A stretch of DNA of 64,000 nt from contig JAPXFY010000030.1 of assembly GCA_030674185.1 (NCBI GenBank), forward strand, positions 37,855,821-37,919,820. Direction: 5' to 3'. The notes beneath the pieces are model-generated. The model made no database searches, was not told the origin of the DNA, and worked only from the letters and a program-made list of their open reading frames with translations. Shown here in pieces: positions 1 through 10,754 of the stretch (position 1 is its first letter; every line of letters starts with the position of its first letter). The position numbers and the translations under genes were made by a program. The DNA is from Monoplex corrugatus. Its lineage: Eukaryota; Mollusca; Gastropoda; Littorinimorpha; Ranellidae.

Positions 1-1022
1 AAAGATCGGTTGAATTGAGAGAGGATTTATATTTATGTTTTGTTGATTATATTAAGGCTTTTGATTGGGTATGACACGAAGAATTGATCAACCAGCTAGA
101 AAGACTCAATATTGATGAAAAGGATCTAAGAAGAATAAGGAATATGTATTTGGAACAAACAGCAGCAAGGAGAGTAGAAAATGATATAAGCTCTTTCCAA
201 TCTATCGAAAAGGAATCAGGCAGGGATGTATTCCGTCGCCAGATTTGTTTTCACTTAAAAGCAAAACGATCGTAAGAAACATCGAAGAATGTCCTGGGAT
301 AAAGGTTGGAGGAAAATGATAAACACTCTTCATTATACAGATGACACCGTTTTAATTGCAGAAAGTGAAAAAGACCTACAAAATCATGATAATCAGAAAA
401 AAACACAAGAAATCTCCTCATGCAAAATAACAGCAAATGGCACAATATTGAGACACGTTGTAAAGTTTAACTCCTGGGGAACAGACATCTCAGCAGATGC
501 ACATTAGAAATAGCCATCAAAATCAGCCAAGGTAAAACAACATTAAAAAAAATGAAAAGTGTTCTTACCAACAGATGTCTATCAATTATCATCAGGAAGA
601 GAGTTCTGCAGTTTATATAGAACTGATGCTGTTGTACGAGTGTGAAGCGCCGACAATCATCACGCAAAGTCAGAACAAAATTAAGGCAGCTGAAATATGG
701 TTTCTAAGAAGAATGTTAAGAGTTCCATGGACGGCAAAGAAAACAATTGAGACAGTCTTGGAAGAGGCAAACACAAAAAGAACATTAATGAAGAAGACTA
801 GAAAAAAAGACAACATTTATAGGGCATTTTATGAGGCAAGAAAAATTAAAGGACCTAGCAACAACAGGAAAGCCAAAGAGAAAATGACCACCAGGGAGAC
901 CCAGGGAGAAAATACTGCATGGACTTGCACAGTGGATGAAGACAGAGTAACAAAAGATAGATTCGTTTGGAGGGCTGTGATTGCCGACGCCCTGCGGCAA
1001 GGCACATGACGATGATGATGAT
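1..1022 (+). mobile_element. RTE/BovB-type LINE, 3' part of reverse transcriptase ORF, broken
   Basis: Decayed copy running in from the left edge. Readable blocks at 84-275, 289-507 and 575-1009 give the end of the RT domain and the C-terminal region: a DD-type motif (YTDDTVLIAESEKDLQ, from about 334), then a block resembling 'LLYxCEAxTI...SQNKIKAAEIWFLRRMLRVPW' (positions 631-733). Frameshifts and an internal loss separate the blocks. The copy ends at about 1009 in 'CGGCAAGGCACATGA' and a GATGATGAT tail, as the other copies in this window do. The clade name follows from the C-terminal block typical of RTE-like endonuclease-reverse transcriptases; no search was run. Confidence 0.75.
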
Positions 1023-1287
1023 AACCAAAATTTTAGAGCACATCCAGAGATAAATGGTTTCAGTGAAATAGTTTATATCTTGTGAATAATGTTGACATTG
1101 CTGATATGTTGTGGATTGTAAACAGGAAGTAAGGAATGCACATTGATGATGAATGATTGGACCAAGATAGCTGTTGCATCAAAGTATTTTTGAATTATTG
1201 TTTATGTTAACATCGACTTGAATATGCTTATGTAACTATCATTTCATACTTTGTAGATGTTTGGATTGAGATATATGAATGGGCTGT

Positions 1288-1320
<33 letters not shown>

Positions 1321-1428
1321 ATTCTTGTAAAAGAGGATTCAACTGTTTGTATTGTGTAGAGTTCAGGAAAAAATAGTTGTATGTTTTTATAGAAGTTTCT
1401 GTTCCCTAATGACTACAGCAGTGACAAC
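1023..1428. other. No gene seen; one (CTGT)n microsatellite
   Basis: AT-rich intergenic sequence without a convincing reading frame. A CTGT tetranucleotide run occupies about 1289-1318. Confidence 0.6.
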
Positions 1429-1429
1429 C

Positions 1430-1860
1430 AGTCACCGTGGTGTAGTGGTTAGTGCAACGGACTACCGACTTGAAAGTTGTGGGTTCGAATCCCCATCAGT
1501 CCTTTCAAAAATCATTGTGGGATTTTTCAGCTCTAACCAGCTCCTACCGAGAGTTGGGCATGTTATGGGCTCATTGGGAAGACTGGGACCACACAGTTGT
1601 CTCATCCACTTCAGGGATGCGTCTTTGAGGGTGTTGATCAAATCTTTTGACCAGCACCACATGTGTCTGTATCTTTCAGTCCTGGTTGACAACAGGATTT
1701 TGTTATGATAGTAAGCGTAGAGTACAGTCCTGTCCCGCAGTCTCAATCCTTGATGGAACTCCATAACATCATGATTATCCTCCTCATCGGCATCATCATC
1801 ATCATATTGTAAACACTGTGCCAGACCTGTGGCATTAAGGTGGCATAGAAAATAGGGGGG
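1430..1860 (+). mobile_element. tRNA-derived SINE
   Basis: The head at 1433-1502 has a Pol III type-2 promoter: an A-box-like TGTAGTGGTTAGTGCAACGG (1441-1460) and a near-perfect B box GGGTTCGAATCC (1481-1492), spaced as in a tRNA. It does not fold as a clean tRNA gene and has no tRNA neighbours. It is followed by an unrelated body of about 350 bases ending near an ATC-rich stretch at 1790-1805. This is the layout of a tRNA-derived SINE. The exact 3' end is uncertain. Confidence 0.65.
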
Positions 1861-1915
1861 GGGGATGGTGAACACAAAGGTGACCTCCCTGAGTGCGATG
1901 ATCCTAAAGAGAAGT

Positions 1916-2149
1916 ACTAGTAGTAGTAGTAGCAGCAGCAGCAGCAGTGGTAGCAGTAGTAGTGGAAGTAGTAGTGGTAGTAGTAGTGGTAGTTCATGGT
2001 GAAAGCAGCATCAGCAGGAGCGGTAGTAGTAGTAGAAGTAGTAGTGGTATTAGTAGTAATGGTAGTAGTAGTGGTAGTAATAGTGGTGGTGGTGGAAGCA
2101 GCAGCAGTGGTGTCATCATCATCATCATCATCATCACCACCACCATCAC

Positions 2150-2185
<36 letters not shown>

Positions 2186-2246
2186 TATCATCATCATCAT
2201 CATCGTCATCATCACCATCATCATCATCATCATCATCATCAAATTC
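1916..2246. repeat. Compound trinucleotide microsatellite (AGT/AGC)n then (ATC)n
   Basis: About 195 bases of AGT/AGC/GGT triplets (1916-2110) switch abruptly to ATC/ACC triplets (2111-2246). Open frames across it (poly-Ser, poly-Ile, poly-Met) are repeat artefacts. Confidence 0.9.
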
Positions 2247-2360
2247 ATTACCATCATGATTGTTATTACTTAGAATGTTATCATCATTGGTATAATCAAT
2301 ATAATGAATTTTATCATCGGTATTTTTATATAATTAGTGTTATTGATATCATTACCATCA

Positions 2361-2368
2361 TTGTTTTC

Positions 2369-2399
<31 letters not shown>

Positions 2400-2400
2400 G
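2361..2400. repeat. (ATC)n microsatellite directly before receptor A
   Basis: Run of ATC triplets that abuts the first recognisable codon of receptor A (2407). It stands where receptor B has its signal peptide. Its last bases (CATCAG) could serve as a splice acceptor, but no upstream exon was found. Confidence 0.8.
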
Positions 2401-2406
2401 AGCAAC

Positions 2407-3222
2407 ATGACCACCACCACCAGCATCACTCCTGATCCACTGAACATCAGAGACCTCTGTCCTGGTATAGACTACATCATGAATCAGAACCAAACAAACT
2501 ACACAGTCTTACAAGTCAATGTGTCACGCTGCAGGCAAACCGTATTTAGACACTTTCTGACACACCAAAGAGTGGTGTATGGGATGTGTAATAAGTTCAC
2601 AACTTTCTGTCTACTGCATGTACAGCTACCACGGGGTATGTTAGTACAAGCTAGGGTTCAACGATTGGAATACTGGTGTGGCTCTACTCCTTGGATCACA
2701 ATGATATTATCAAGTAATTTTGCCAAGATTTTTCTAGAAAGCTGGAGAATAAATTGCGCTCGTCATTCTATGGCAGAAGATTACATCGAATCATCTGGAA
2801 ACAGCATGTCTTTTTGTGCACTATAACAAGTCTTTAGTTAGACTACATATACAGACAATTGAAGACCACAGTTTTGTTAAAGTATCTACATCACCATATT
2901 GTGGGTACATGATATTACCACGTCAGAGTTTCCTTTCGACAGCTTCTCATCACATCTGGGAAGAAGTGACAGCATCCCCTGGGTGTGTCATCATGGTCAG
3001 TTTCCAGGGAACAACGTACAAATGGTTCAAACCTGTAACGTATGCAGACTTGATTTACACACAGCTAGATACACGTCAAAGTGTCCTGCGAGTTCATGGT
3101 GACAATAATTCATCAGCTCGCATTTTACCTACAACACATATTCAAATTCATGTCAGCAGTGTGGGTAAAGTAATGTTATTTCATAGTGCCAGTCTGAAAA
3201 TACCTCATTTCTTTTCATCCAG
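2407..3222 (+). CDS. Receptor A N-terminal ectodomain segment (frame-broken)
   Basis: This part carries 'LCPGIDYIMN', 'VYGMCN' and 'QRLEYWC', which align with receptor B ('ICPGVDYFMN', 'VYGLCA', 'QRLEYWC'), so it is a conserved N-terminal domain of this subfamily that I cannot name. The first frame change is at a T run (2811-2815); the second lies at 3200-3222 in a T-rich tract. Both go in the same direction (+1). Either they are real breaks or assembly errors at homopolymers. Confidence 0.7.
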
Positions 3223-6185
3223 AGCCAGTTAAACCCAATCAGTTACCCAATGGTCTGTTCAACTGTTCTGTTGATTATTATTCCAGTTTTCAGCATCACT
3301 TGGACTGTAACCTGAAGTCAGAGTGTGAAAATGGACAGGATGAAACAGAGCACTGTCCCTTCAGCAGTCCTGGTTGTCAGGGTTTGGTGGCGTCACGTAA
3401 CAAATGTTTTGCATATATTAAACTAGAGGTTTGTTTGACTCCTGCACTGGCAGCATATGAGTGTCAGAAGATGGGTGGACAGCTGGCTTCAATCAAAACC
3501 AGACAGGAACAAAACGATTTCCTGCAAATCTTTAATCATCGTGACGACTTCAGAATGTTGTCAGGTTACTCATCAGGCTGGATGTCTGTGACTTTTATGT
3601 ACAGCAGGTTCCGTCATTGGTCTGACAACACCCTGATCTACAATATTGTTCATTTCCTTGTCTATAGATACAGTCCCACAAGGTCAATTAAATATGGCGA
3701 TCTAGATGCACGCTTGTATCATTTTGCTAGCTATTCGGACCGCATAGTTTGTCAGGTGAAATCGCAATCACAGTACCTGCATTCTGTTCAAACAGTTGAG
3801 TTCCCTGTTTTAGATCAAGCCCTGTCCCTTTTCATACAGACACAGCGGACGTTGTCTCATTGTCCAGAGGGTCACATGGCACATACATTTTTGTCCTGCG
3901 ATCTTCAAGTTCTATGTGGACAAAAGATGTATACAAGATCATGTGAGTTCTGGAACATGAGCATTAAAAATACAGACACACTTATTTTTCCTGGAAAGCA
4001 CGCTAGCTACGACATTGTGATGTTTGTTTGTGATGATGACATGACCACGCTGCCTTACACCCTGGTGTGTGACTTCATACACAACTGTCCAGATCACAAT
4101 GATGAGTCATTCTGCCAACATCCTTCATGCAGAGGTTTTTTGTGTACCAATGGTCAGTGTGTGTTGGACAATCAACGTTGTGATGACCACGCAGATTGTC
4201 TGGATGACTCTGATCAGGTCAACTGCCCTGCTGACCACAATTTTTCTTGGTACCACAAAGAGGCCAACAAAAAGCAACGAATTTTCATCAACCTGGATGG
4301 TACAGGTTACTTTACTCAGCAGCAATTTACATCTGAACAATCATGCCCTGACACTCATTACTGGTGTATAGAAGACTGGATGTACTGTCTCCCTGTCTAC
4401 ACTCGATGTAATGGATTTTCTGACTGTACATATGGTGAAGATGAACAAGACTGTGAGACATTCACTTGTCCTGGTTACTACCGGTGTCGTGGTTCTACAG
4501 TTTGTGTTTATGGAGATCATCTGTGTGATGGCTGGGGTCAATGTCCACAGCGTGATGATGAATGGTTGTGTGAAATGACCTGTCCTGATGGTTGTCAATG
4601 TCAAGGTCAGTCTTTCTTATGTCCCCTGACTTTCTGTGCCGACCTCTTTCCCCAGCTTCGTTACATGGACGCTGCTGGCTCAGGAATGACACTGACTGAT
4701 TTCAGTAAGAACACATATCTCATTCATCTGAGTCTTTCCTATTGTTCTCTAGTCAATATATCAGGTGTGAGGCTTCACAACTTACAGTACCTTGATCTGA
4801 CCTTCAACCACCTGAGAACTGTACATAGGACTGTTTTTCTCAAGCTTTGGAATTTAAGAACCTTGTTGTTAGCAAACAACCCTCTGACTTTATCAGGAGG
4901 TAGGCCATATTTCCTGTTTCACTATGCTCTGGCAAAAATAGATGCTTCAAAAACACGTGTCCAGATACTTAACAGTAAAATGCCCATGTACTTTCCACAA
5001 GTCACACATTTGCGTCTATCGTTTTCTGGCATTCAAACAATCAGGCCCGAAACAGTACAAAGTATACCACAGCTGACTGAACTGGATGTCAGGGGAAATT
5101 CGCTAACCAACTTTCCCTTGAATGCACTGTCAATGTGGAATCATTTGAAAAACATCTTCTCCTCAAATCATAAGTTCTGTTGCACTAATTTACATTTAAA
5201 ACAGTCACACACAATACAGTGTATATCACCACAGCCCATGTTTTTTTCCTGTGAATATTTGCTACCAAATGAACTGTACAGACTTTTCTTCTGGTTTCTT
5301 AGCGCATTCTCTATTTCAGTGAATTTAGTTTGCTTCATAATAGCATTTGTTGAAAAGAAAACATTTATATGCACTTTCACCATTTTTATCGAACATTTGT
5401 TGATTTCTAACATCTGCATGGGAATCCACGTCAGCACAGTTTCAGTAGCCAATGAAATATTCTATGGAAAATACATCTACTTTGAACAAACATGGACCAG
5501 TCATGTGACTTGCAAGGCTGCTGGGTTTCTTTCCCTTCTATCCAGTGAGGTGTCAGTTCTGATTCTCTGGCTCATGACACTAGATCACATGATTGTTCTT
5601 TGTTTCCCCTTCACTACGTGGGCATTCAATAGACGTCTGACAGCTGTAGCTTGTGCAATGACCTGGTGTGTTGGACTTTTGATGTCTGTGGTACCTTTTC
5701 TTCCTGGACTGTCACATTGGGGCCTTACTGATCAGTCTGGTCTGTGTCGTCTGGCTCTATCTGCTCACCACTCCAAAGAAGAGTTCAGGTGGTTCACAGT
5801 CTGTGTTGTGTTCAATTGTATCCTGTGCTCCATGGTGGTTGTTGGTCAGCTTATCATTTACAGACGAACACCAATTCATCCAATCTTAATAGATACTTCA
5901 AAGAAATTAATTTATTTTTCGGTTCATCTGTTAATAAAAGTGGCTGTAACAGATGCTGTGTGCTGGTTCTCTCTTGGTCTGACCAGTATGATGACCTCAG
6001 ATGGCAGTAGTGCCTCAGACAAGGCTCATGTGACCATGGTTGTGTTCCTGCTACCACTCAACTGTGCATTCAATCCACTGCTGTACGTATGGACTGTTGT
6101 AACACAGCGACGACAACAACAACAGGAAGAGAGACTGTTGCAAGTGTTAAAATTACGACATTTGTTCATGGAGAAAAAGAGTTAA
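2407..6185 (+). CDS. Receptor A: GRL101-like / type-C LGR GPCR with CTLD and LDLa domains, two frame breaks
   Basis: Predicted plasma-membrane receptor. Segments: 2407-2826, about 2813-3222 and 3224-6185, joined by two single-base frame changes; the last is an intact frame of 961 codons from 3300. Order from position 3260: an LDLa module (C..D.CNLKSECENGQDETEHC), a C-type lectin-like domain (3372-3760, with HWSDN), four LDLa modules (4042-4115, 4128-4222, 4342-4455, 4468-4572), a Cys-rich LRR cap (4582-4623), LRRs (4650-5150), a CC...C...C hinge (5176-5270) as in LGRs, and seven TM segments (5272-6090). NPLLY (6072) and the TM3/ECL2 cysteines are present. Altered: TM2 Asp to Asn (5409-5411), DRY Arg to His (5586-5588), CWxP Pro to Ser (5970-5972). 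The C tail is very short. No signal peptide was seen. The family is close to relaxin-type LGRs; ligand unknown. Classical G-protein coupling is doubtful (inference). Confidence 0.85.
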
Positions 6186-6254
6186 TCAAAAATGTGTAAA
6201 ATGATTTGATCATTACTAGAGTCCATTTTTGTGGAGCTGTAGATCTGTCGTCTA

Positions 6255-6830
6255 TTTGTCAGTGTCTATGTAAAGCTTTCCTCAAGACCAGTTTTGGCTG
6301 TGTGTTTGACTCTGTTGTTGTGTATCTACATGTCAACCTCCATGTGAAGCTTTCACAGGAGCATTGCTAACTGTGTTTGGCTCTGCCTGTCGTGTATCTA
6401 CCTGTCAACATATGCGTGAAGCCTTTCATCAATACTAGTGCTGACTATGTGGTACCTCTGTCTGTTGTGTGTCTGCATGTCAACATGCAAGTGAGGCCTT
6501 CATAGAAGTACTGCTCACCGTGTGTTACCTCTGTCTATTGCATGTCCACATGTACATATCAACTTGCACGTGAGACCTTCATCAGGACGATTGCTGACCA
6601 TGTGTTTACCTCTGTCTGTGGTATATCAACATGTTAACCTGCATGTGAGACCTTCCTCAGGACTAGTGCTGGCTGTGGGTATGTCCCCTGTCTGCTGTGT
6701 ATCTACATGTCCACCTTATGTGAAACCTTTATTAGGTCTAACAGACCAGGACTGTGTGTTTGGCTCTGTCTGTTTTGTATCTGTTCAGAAGGACTAGTGC
6801 TGACAGTGTTTGCCTCTGCCTATTCTGCAG
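6255..6830 (+). repeat. Degenerate ~75-bp tandem repeat behind receptor A
   Basis: Seven to eight diverged units built on 'CTCTGTCTGTTGTGTATCTAC', 'ATGTCAACCTGCATGTGA' and 'CCTTCATCAGGACTAGTGCT'. It begins about 70 bases after the receptor A stop codon, so it may be transcribed as 3' UTR. Units differ by many substitutions and indels, so the array is old. Confidence 0.75.
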
Positions 6831-6840
6831 TAACAAACTT

Positions 6841-7260
6841 TTTTTTTACCTTATGACAATACACCAGTAAGATTTGAGTAGTAAATAGATGAGAGTAATC
6901 TGTCAGTGAAATAAGTGGTTCCATCTTTTTAAGAGCGATTAGGATAAAATCCTGATTGATTCGAATAGAATAAACTACGCTGGTTTAGATATTTCAATAG
7001 ACTTTTTTGCATATGCTTTGCCAACGAACAAGAAAGTGAGGATGTTATTGGAAGAGCACGTATTGCGTTCAGTTAATCAACAAGTGTCAGTCAAAAGAGA
7101 TGAAACATAAATTCACAAACTACACTTTGTAGACCAGTAAAGTCAGTCGTATGAAAGTATCTTTTGAAGATACATTGTAGTACTACTACTTATTAAAGAC
7201 AAAAATGCAACACAGCAGGACACCAATGTGAGGAAACTTGCCAGACACATGACAGAATAC
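6841..7260. other. No gene seen
   Basis: AT-rich sequence without a recognisable frame or repeat. Confidence 0.5.
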
Positions 7261-7261
7261 A

Positions 7262-7327
7262 AGTGTGTGTGTGGGGGGGGGGGGGTATTTGTGTGTGTGT
7301 CTGTATTTATGTGTGTCTGTGAGTGTC

Positions 7328-7386
<59 letters not shown>

Positions 7387-7430
7387 GACAAAGAGACAGA
7401 GTGAGAGACCGACACAGAGAGAGACAGAGG
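7262..7430. repeat. Microsatellites: (GT)n, poly-G, (GA)n
   Basis: A G run at about 7273-7285, GT-rich sequence to 7330, then a pure GA run (7331-7382) and imperfect GACA/GAGA to about 7430. Confidence 0.9.
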
Positions 7431-7439
7431 GGTGGATTT

Positions 7440-7945
7440 TTTCAGGATTCGTCAAGGATACAGTAGTATCCAGGATGTTTCATGGACTTAGCAGTAGCCG
7501 AGATCCTTCATGGATGTAGTAACAGACAATATTCTTCATGAATGTGGCAGCAGCCACGATCCTTCATGGGTGTAGCAACAAACAGGATTCTTGAAGAATT
7601 TAGCAGTAAACAGGTTTCTTCATAGATGTAGCAGTAAACAGGATCCTTCATAGATGTAGCAGTAAACAGGATTCTTCATGGATGTAGCAGTAAACAGGAT
7701 CCTTCATGAATGTAGCAGCAAACAGGTTCCTTCATGGATGTAACAACAGATAGTATTCTTCATGAATGTAGCAGTAAACAGTATTCTTTATTATGTAGCA
7801 GTAAACAGGATCCTTCATGACTGTAGCAGTAAACAGGATTCTTCATGGATATAGCAACAGACAATACTCTTCATGAATGTAGCAGCAAACAGGATCCTTC
7901 TTGAATGTAGCAATAGACAGGTTCCTGCATGGATATAGCAGTAGA
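7440..7945 (+). repeat. 27-28-bp minisatellite
   Basis: About 18 imperfect units built on 'GATGTAGCAGTAAACAGG' followed by 'ATCCTTCAT'. It ends where the RNase H relic begins. Confidence 0.85.
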
Positions 7946-8355
7946 CAAAATCAGACTTTCTAAGATGGAGAATTTTTGTGGTAGTGGCACTGCCTACAAG
8001 TTTGTCAGCACGTTCATTTCCCTTAACACCAGCGTGTCTGGGACAGTAGATCCACGTGAGATTTTGTAGGTCGATACTGCTTATTGCTTTGTGTCAGTCT
8101 GGAATTCCTACACCATTTTGCACTTTTTGAAGTATATCCATGGAGTCAGTCAGGATGAAGGCTTGATTTTCTTTCATTTCATCATCCTTTAAAGTTAACC
8201 ACTAGAGTGCATGCGTGACTGCCTCAATTTCCATTGTTAGACTGGAGATTGTGATATCATGTGTAGCATGTTCTTCATGTATGGTGTTTCCATTCTGTCT
8301 TACAGTGAAGCCTCATCCAGATTTGTCTTTGGTGACTGACCATCCATGTGTATGA
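7945..8355 (-). mobile_element. I/Jockey-type LINE relic: RNase H domain
   Basis: Translating the - strand from about 8350 gives one nearly open RNase H domain with two in-frame stops. Recognisable in order: 'HGWSVTKD', 'TMEIEAVTHALQW' (the catalytic Glu), 'AFILTDSMDILQKVQ' (the catalytic Asp) and 'WIYCPRHAGVKGNERADKL' (the family-typical HxGxxGNExAD). An RNase H of this kind marks I/Jockey-group LINEs. No RT domain is attached: the relic is cut on the right by an inverted L2 piece (8362) and on the left by the 27-bp minisatellite. Confidence 0.7.
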
Positions 8356-8361
8356 TTACAT

Positions 8362-8800
8362 AGGATGTGAATGGTGGAGGCAGGAAGACCAGACAGGAGT
8401 GAATTGCAATAGTCAATGCGAGACATTATGAAAGAGAGAACGAGTTTGGACAGAAATCAGTGGTATGATATAACAGGCTGATTGATGTAGACACTGTCTG
8501 TTATATCACATCACCGGTCTCTCTATAAGCCTGATCAGGAAGTATCTCTCTCTGGAAACAACTGCAAAACTCGTTCTCTCCTTCATAATGTCTCGCATTG
8601 ACTATTGCAATTCACTCCTGTCCGGTCTTCCTGCCTCCACCACTCACATCCTACAGCGCATTCAAAACAATACTGCACGCCTTGTACTCAAAAAGTGCGT
8701 GGAAAGCGAAAAGTCAGAGGATCGGAGGCAGAGCGGAGGGTACGTGTGTGTGTGTGCGTGCGTGCGTGCGTGTGTGTGTGTGTGTGTGTTTCAGCGCTAT
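8362..8800 (+). mobile_element. Rearranged CR1/L2-type LINE fragment with inverted segments
   Basis: Mosaic of pieces also found in the L2 copy at 12654-13462. 8362-8446 is that sequence inverted. 8449-8523 is unit sequence of the 83-90-bp minisatellite, inverted then direct. 8524-8695 is direct L2 (C-terminal RT region, '[15 protein letters not shown]', 'LQRIQNNTARLVL'). 8696-8744 is the exact reverse complement of 12981-13029. 8745-8800 is the direct 3' UTR with (GT)n and 'TTTCAGCGCTAT'. 8362-8446 and 8568-8652 form 85-base inverted arms. Confidence 0.8.
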
Positions 8801-8945
8801 TTCTGTGTATTGTACAATGTCGCTGTCCACTGTTTGTATGTATGTAGTATGTATGTATGTATGTATATATGTATGTATGTATATACATGTATGTATGTAT
8901 GTGCATACCTATGTATGTATGTATGTATGTATGTATGTATGTCAA
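8745..8945. repeat. Microsatellites (GT)n and (ATGT)n
   Basis: GT/GC repeat at 8745-8789 and ATGT tetranucleotides at 8838-8941. Open frames through it on both strands are artefacts. Confidence 0.9.
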
Positions 8946-9076
8946 CTCACCAGCACGGAGTGGAAAGCAAAAAACTCCCAGGCTCGTACTGTACGTCAAG
9001 CCAGACAAGTTGACCACGAACTGTCTACTGCAGGCCTTTCAACTTCACACTGAAAGACAGTGTGGTAGATTTCATT

Positions 9077-10632
9077 ATAATAATAATAATAATAAATAAT
9101 AATGGGTACTTTTTGAGCACACTATCCAGACAAACTGCTCAAGGTGCTTCACAAATCGATGCTAGATCTATACACAATTGTAGCACATTACGTGGACATA
9201 GACATGGCATTGTAGACAAAAAGAAACATGACATGAGCAATAACATACAAAATAGTATTACATTACAAAATCAACACAAACACTCTAGTCATTAGACAAC
9301 AAAGGGTAGCAAACCGATACAAAATACCGTGTTTAACATGCGCACATACGTCAGCATCCTATACACACAAGCACATAAAATACATTCCCACTTACACACA
9401 TTCTAAGTACGGTCACTAACAGACTAAGCAATGTCCAAATTTTCCACTCACACAATATACACGCACGTGCACACAGCTACATTTATCCCCCCCTCCTCCC
9501 CCCCACATACACACTGACATGCATGCACACACTCACTTATGCACATATAATAGTGACTCACAGACATGTCTTCTGTTAAGTCGTATCCGAGCTCTTCGAG
9601 AAGAGATGTGACTTTAGACCAGATTTGAAAGAGACGAGGGAGTCAGAGTGACGAAGGCTGCCAGGGAGTTTGTTCCATATTTTGGGACCTTGGAAAGAGA
9701 AGGACCTTTCACCATAAGTCTTAGTTCTTGCAAATGGTATCGTGAGAAGTCGAGTGTCAGAAGAGGAACGCAGTTGGCGGGATGGAGTATACACTGGGAG
9801 TAGTTCAGAAAGATATTCTGGGCCAGAACCACAAACAGCAGAAAAGGTCAAAGTAAATACTTTGTACGATATACGATCAGGTACAGGAAGCCAATGGAGA
9901 GAGCGAAGAAGAGGAGTAATATGTTCAAATCTAGAAGCTTTACAGACGAGCCTAGCAGCATTGTTTTGGATTCGCTGGAGTTGGTCTAACAAATATTTTG
10001 GAATCCCTGCCAGGAGTGAATTACAGTAGTCTATCCTAGACAGAACAAAAGCACATACAAGTGTTTTCGTTGCCTCACTGGAGAGGTACTGACGAATTGA
10101 ACTAATCCTGCGCAGTTCCAAATAGGCAGCCTTACAGACATTAGAGATATGTTGTTGGAAGCAAAGAGACTGGTCAAGGGTCACACTGAGACTTCGAACT
10201 GCTGAAGAGAAAGGAACAGGGATGTCATTGATCAGCATAGAATCAGGAAGATCAGAGTGTTGAAGTTTTTTCGGATAGACTAACATGAACTCGGTCTTGT
10301 CATCATTTATTTAAAACTTATTAAGAGTCATCCAGGTCTTTAGGTCTGCAATGCACTCCTGCGTCCGTACCATCAACGAGTCAATTTCAGCAATGGAGGC
10401 CGACTGATGAAGTTGAGTGTCATCGGCAAAGCTTTCGTGCAACATGGCGTGACCATTGATGACATCGGACACAGGAGGGCATACAGCACAAAGAGGACTG
10501 GGTCTAGCACAAAACCCTGCGGTACACCGTACTTCAGGGGTAACAAGTCAAAATAAACACCATTCACACAAACTCTCAATGTACGGTCAGTCAAATAAAA
10601 TATCAAATAAATATCCGACGGTAACCCCAACT
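9077..10632 (-). mobile_element. CR1/L2-type LINE, 5'-truncated, RT C-terminal half
   Basis: The - strand reads from an RT block with 'YLTDRT' and 'LKYGVPQGFVLDPVLF' (about 10585-10480) through a 236-codon frame (10286-9576) with '[15 protein letters not shown]', '[12 protein letters not shown]', 'LRSLHWLPV' and 'KIWNKLPGSLR'. The 3' UTR ends in (ATT)n, seen here as AATAAT at 9077-9105. A frame loss near 10370 removes the catalytic DD motif, so the copy is inactive. It is truncated inside the RT. Confidence 0.85.
9297..9570. other. 3' UTR region of the L2 copy, CA-rich
   Basis: Non-coding, rich in ACAC and ACATAC; it lies inside the L2 element between its coding end and its tail. Confidence 0.5.
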
Positions 10633-10754
10633 TCTTCCCGGCAAGACTCTTCTGTCACTGTAACTATTGCTCTACATTTCATCGCTATGAGACCCAGCTC
10701 AGCCCACTCATGAGAACCTGATCAACTCACGTAACTAATTACCCTAATGAATGA

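Noticed and set aside
1433..1502. tRNA gene
   Set aside because: A and B boxes are present, but the arms do not pair as a full cloverleaf and a SINE-like body follows.
3166..3222. A 57-base intron explaining the second frame break of receptor A
   Set aside because: Donor- and acceptor-like ends exist, but the supposed intron aligns as coding sequence with receptor C over its whole length.
7265..7519. Open frames around the GA repeat
   Set aside because: Arg-Glu and Ser-Leu repeats from the microsatellite on both strands.
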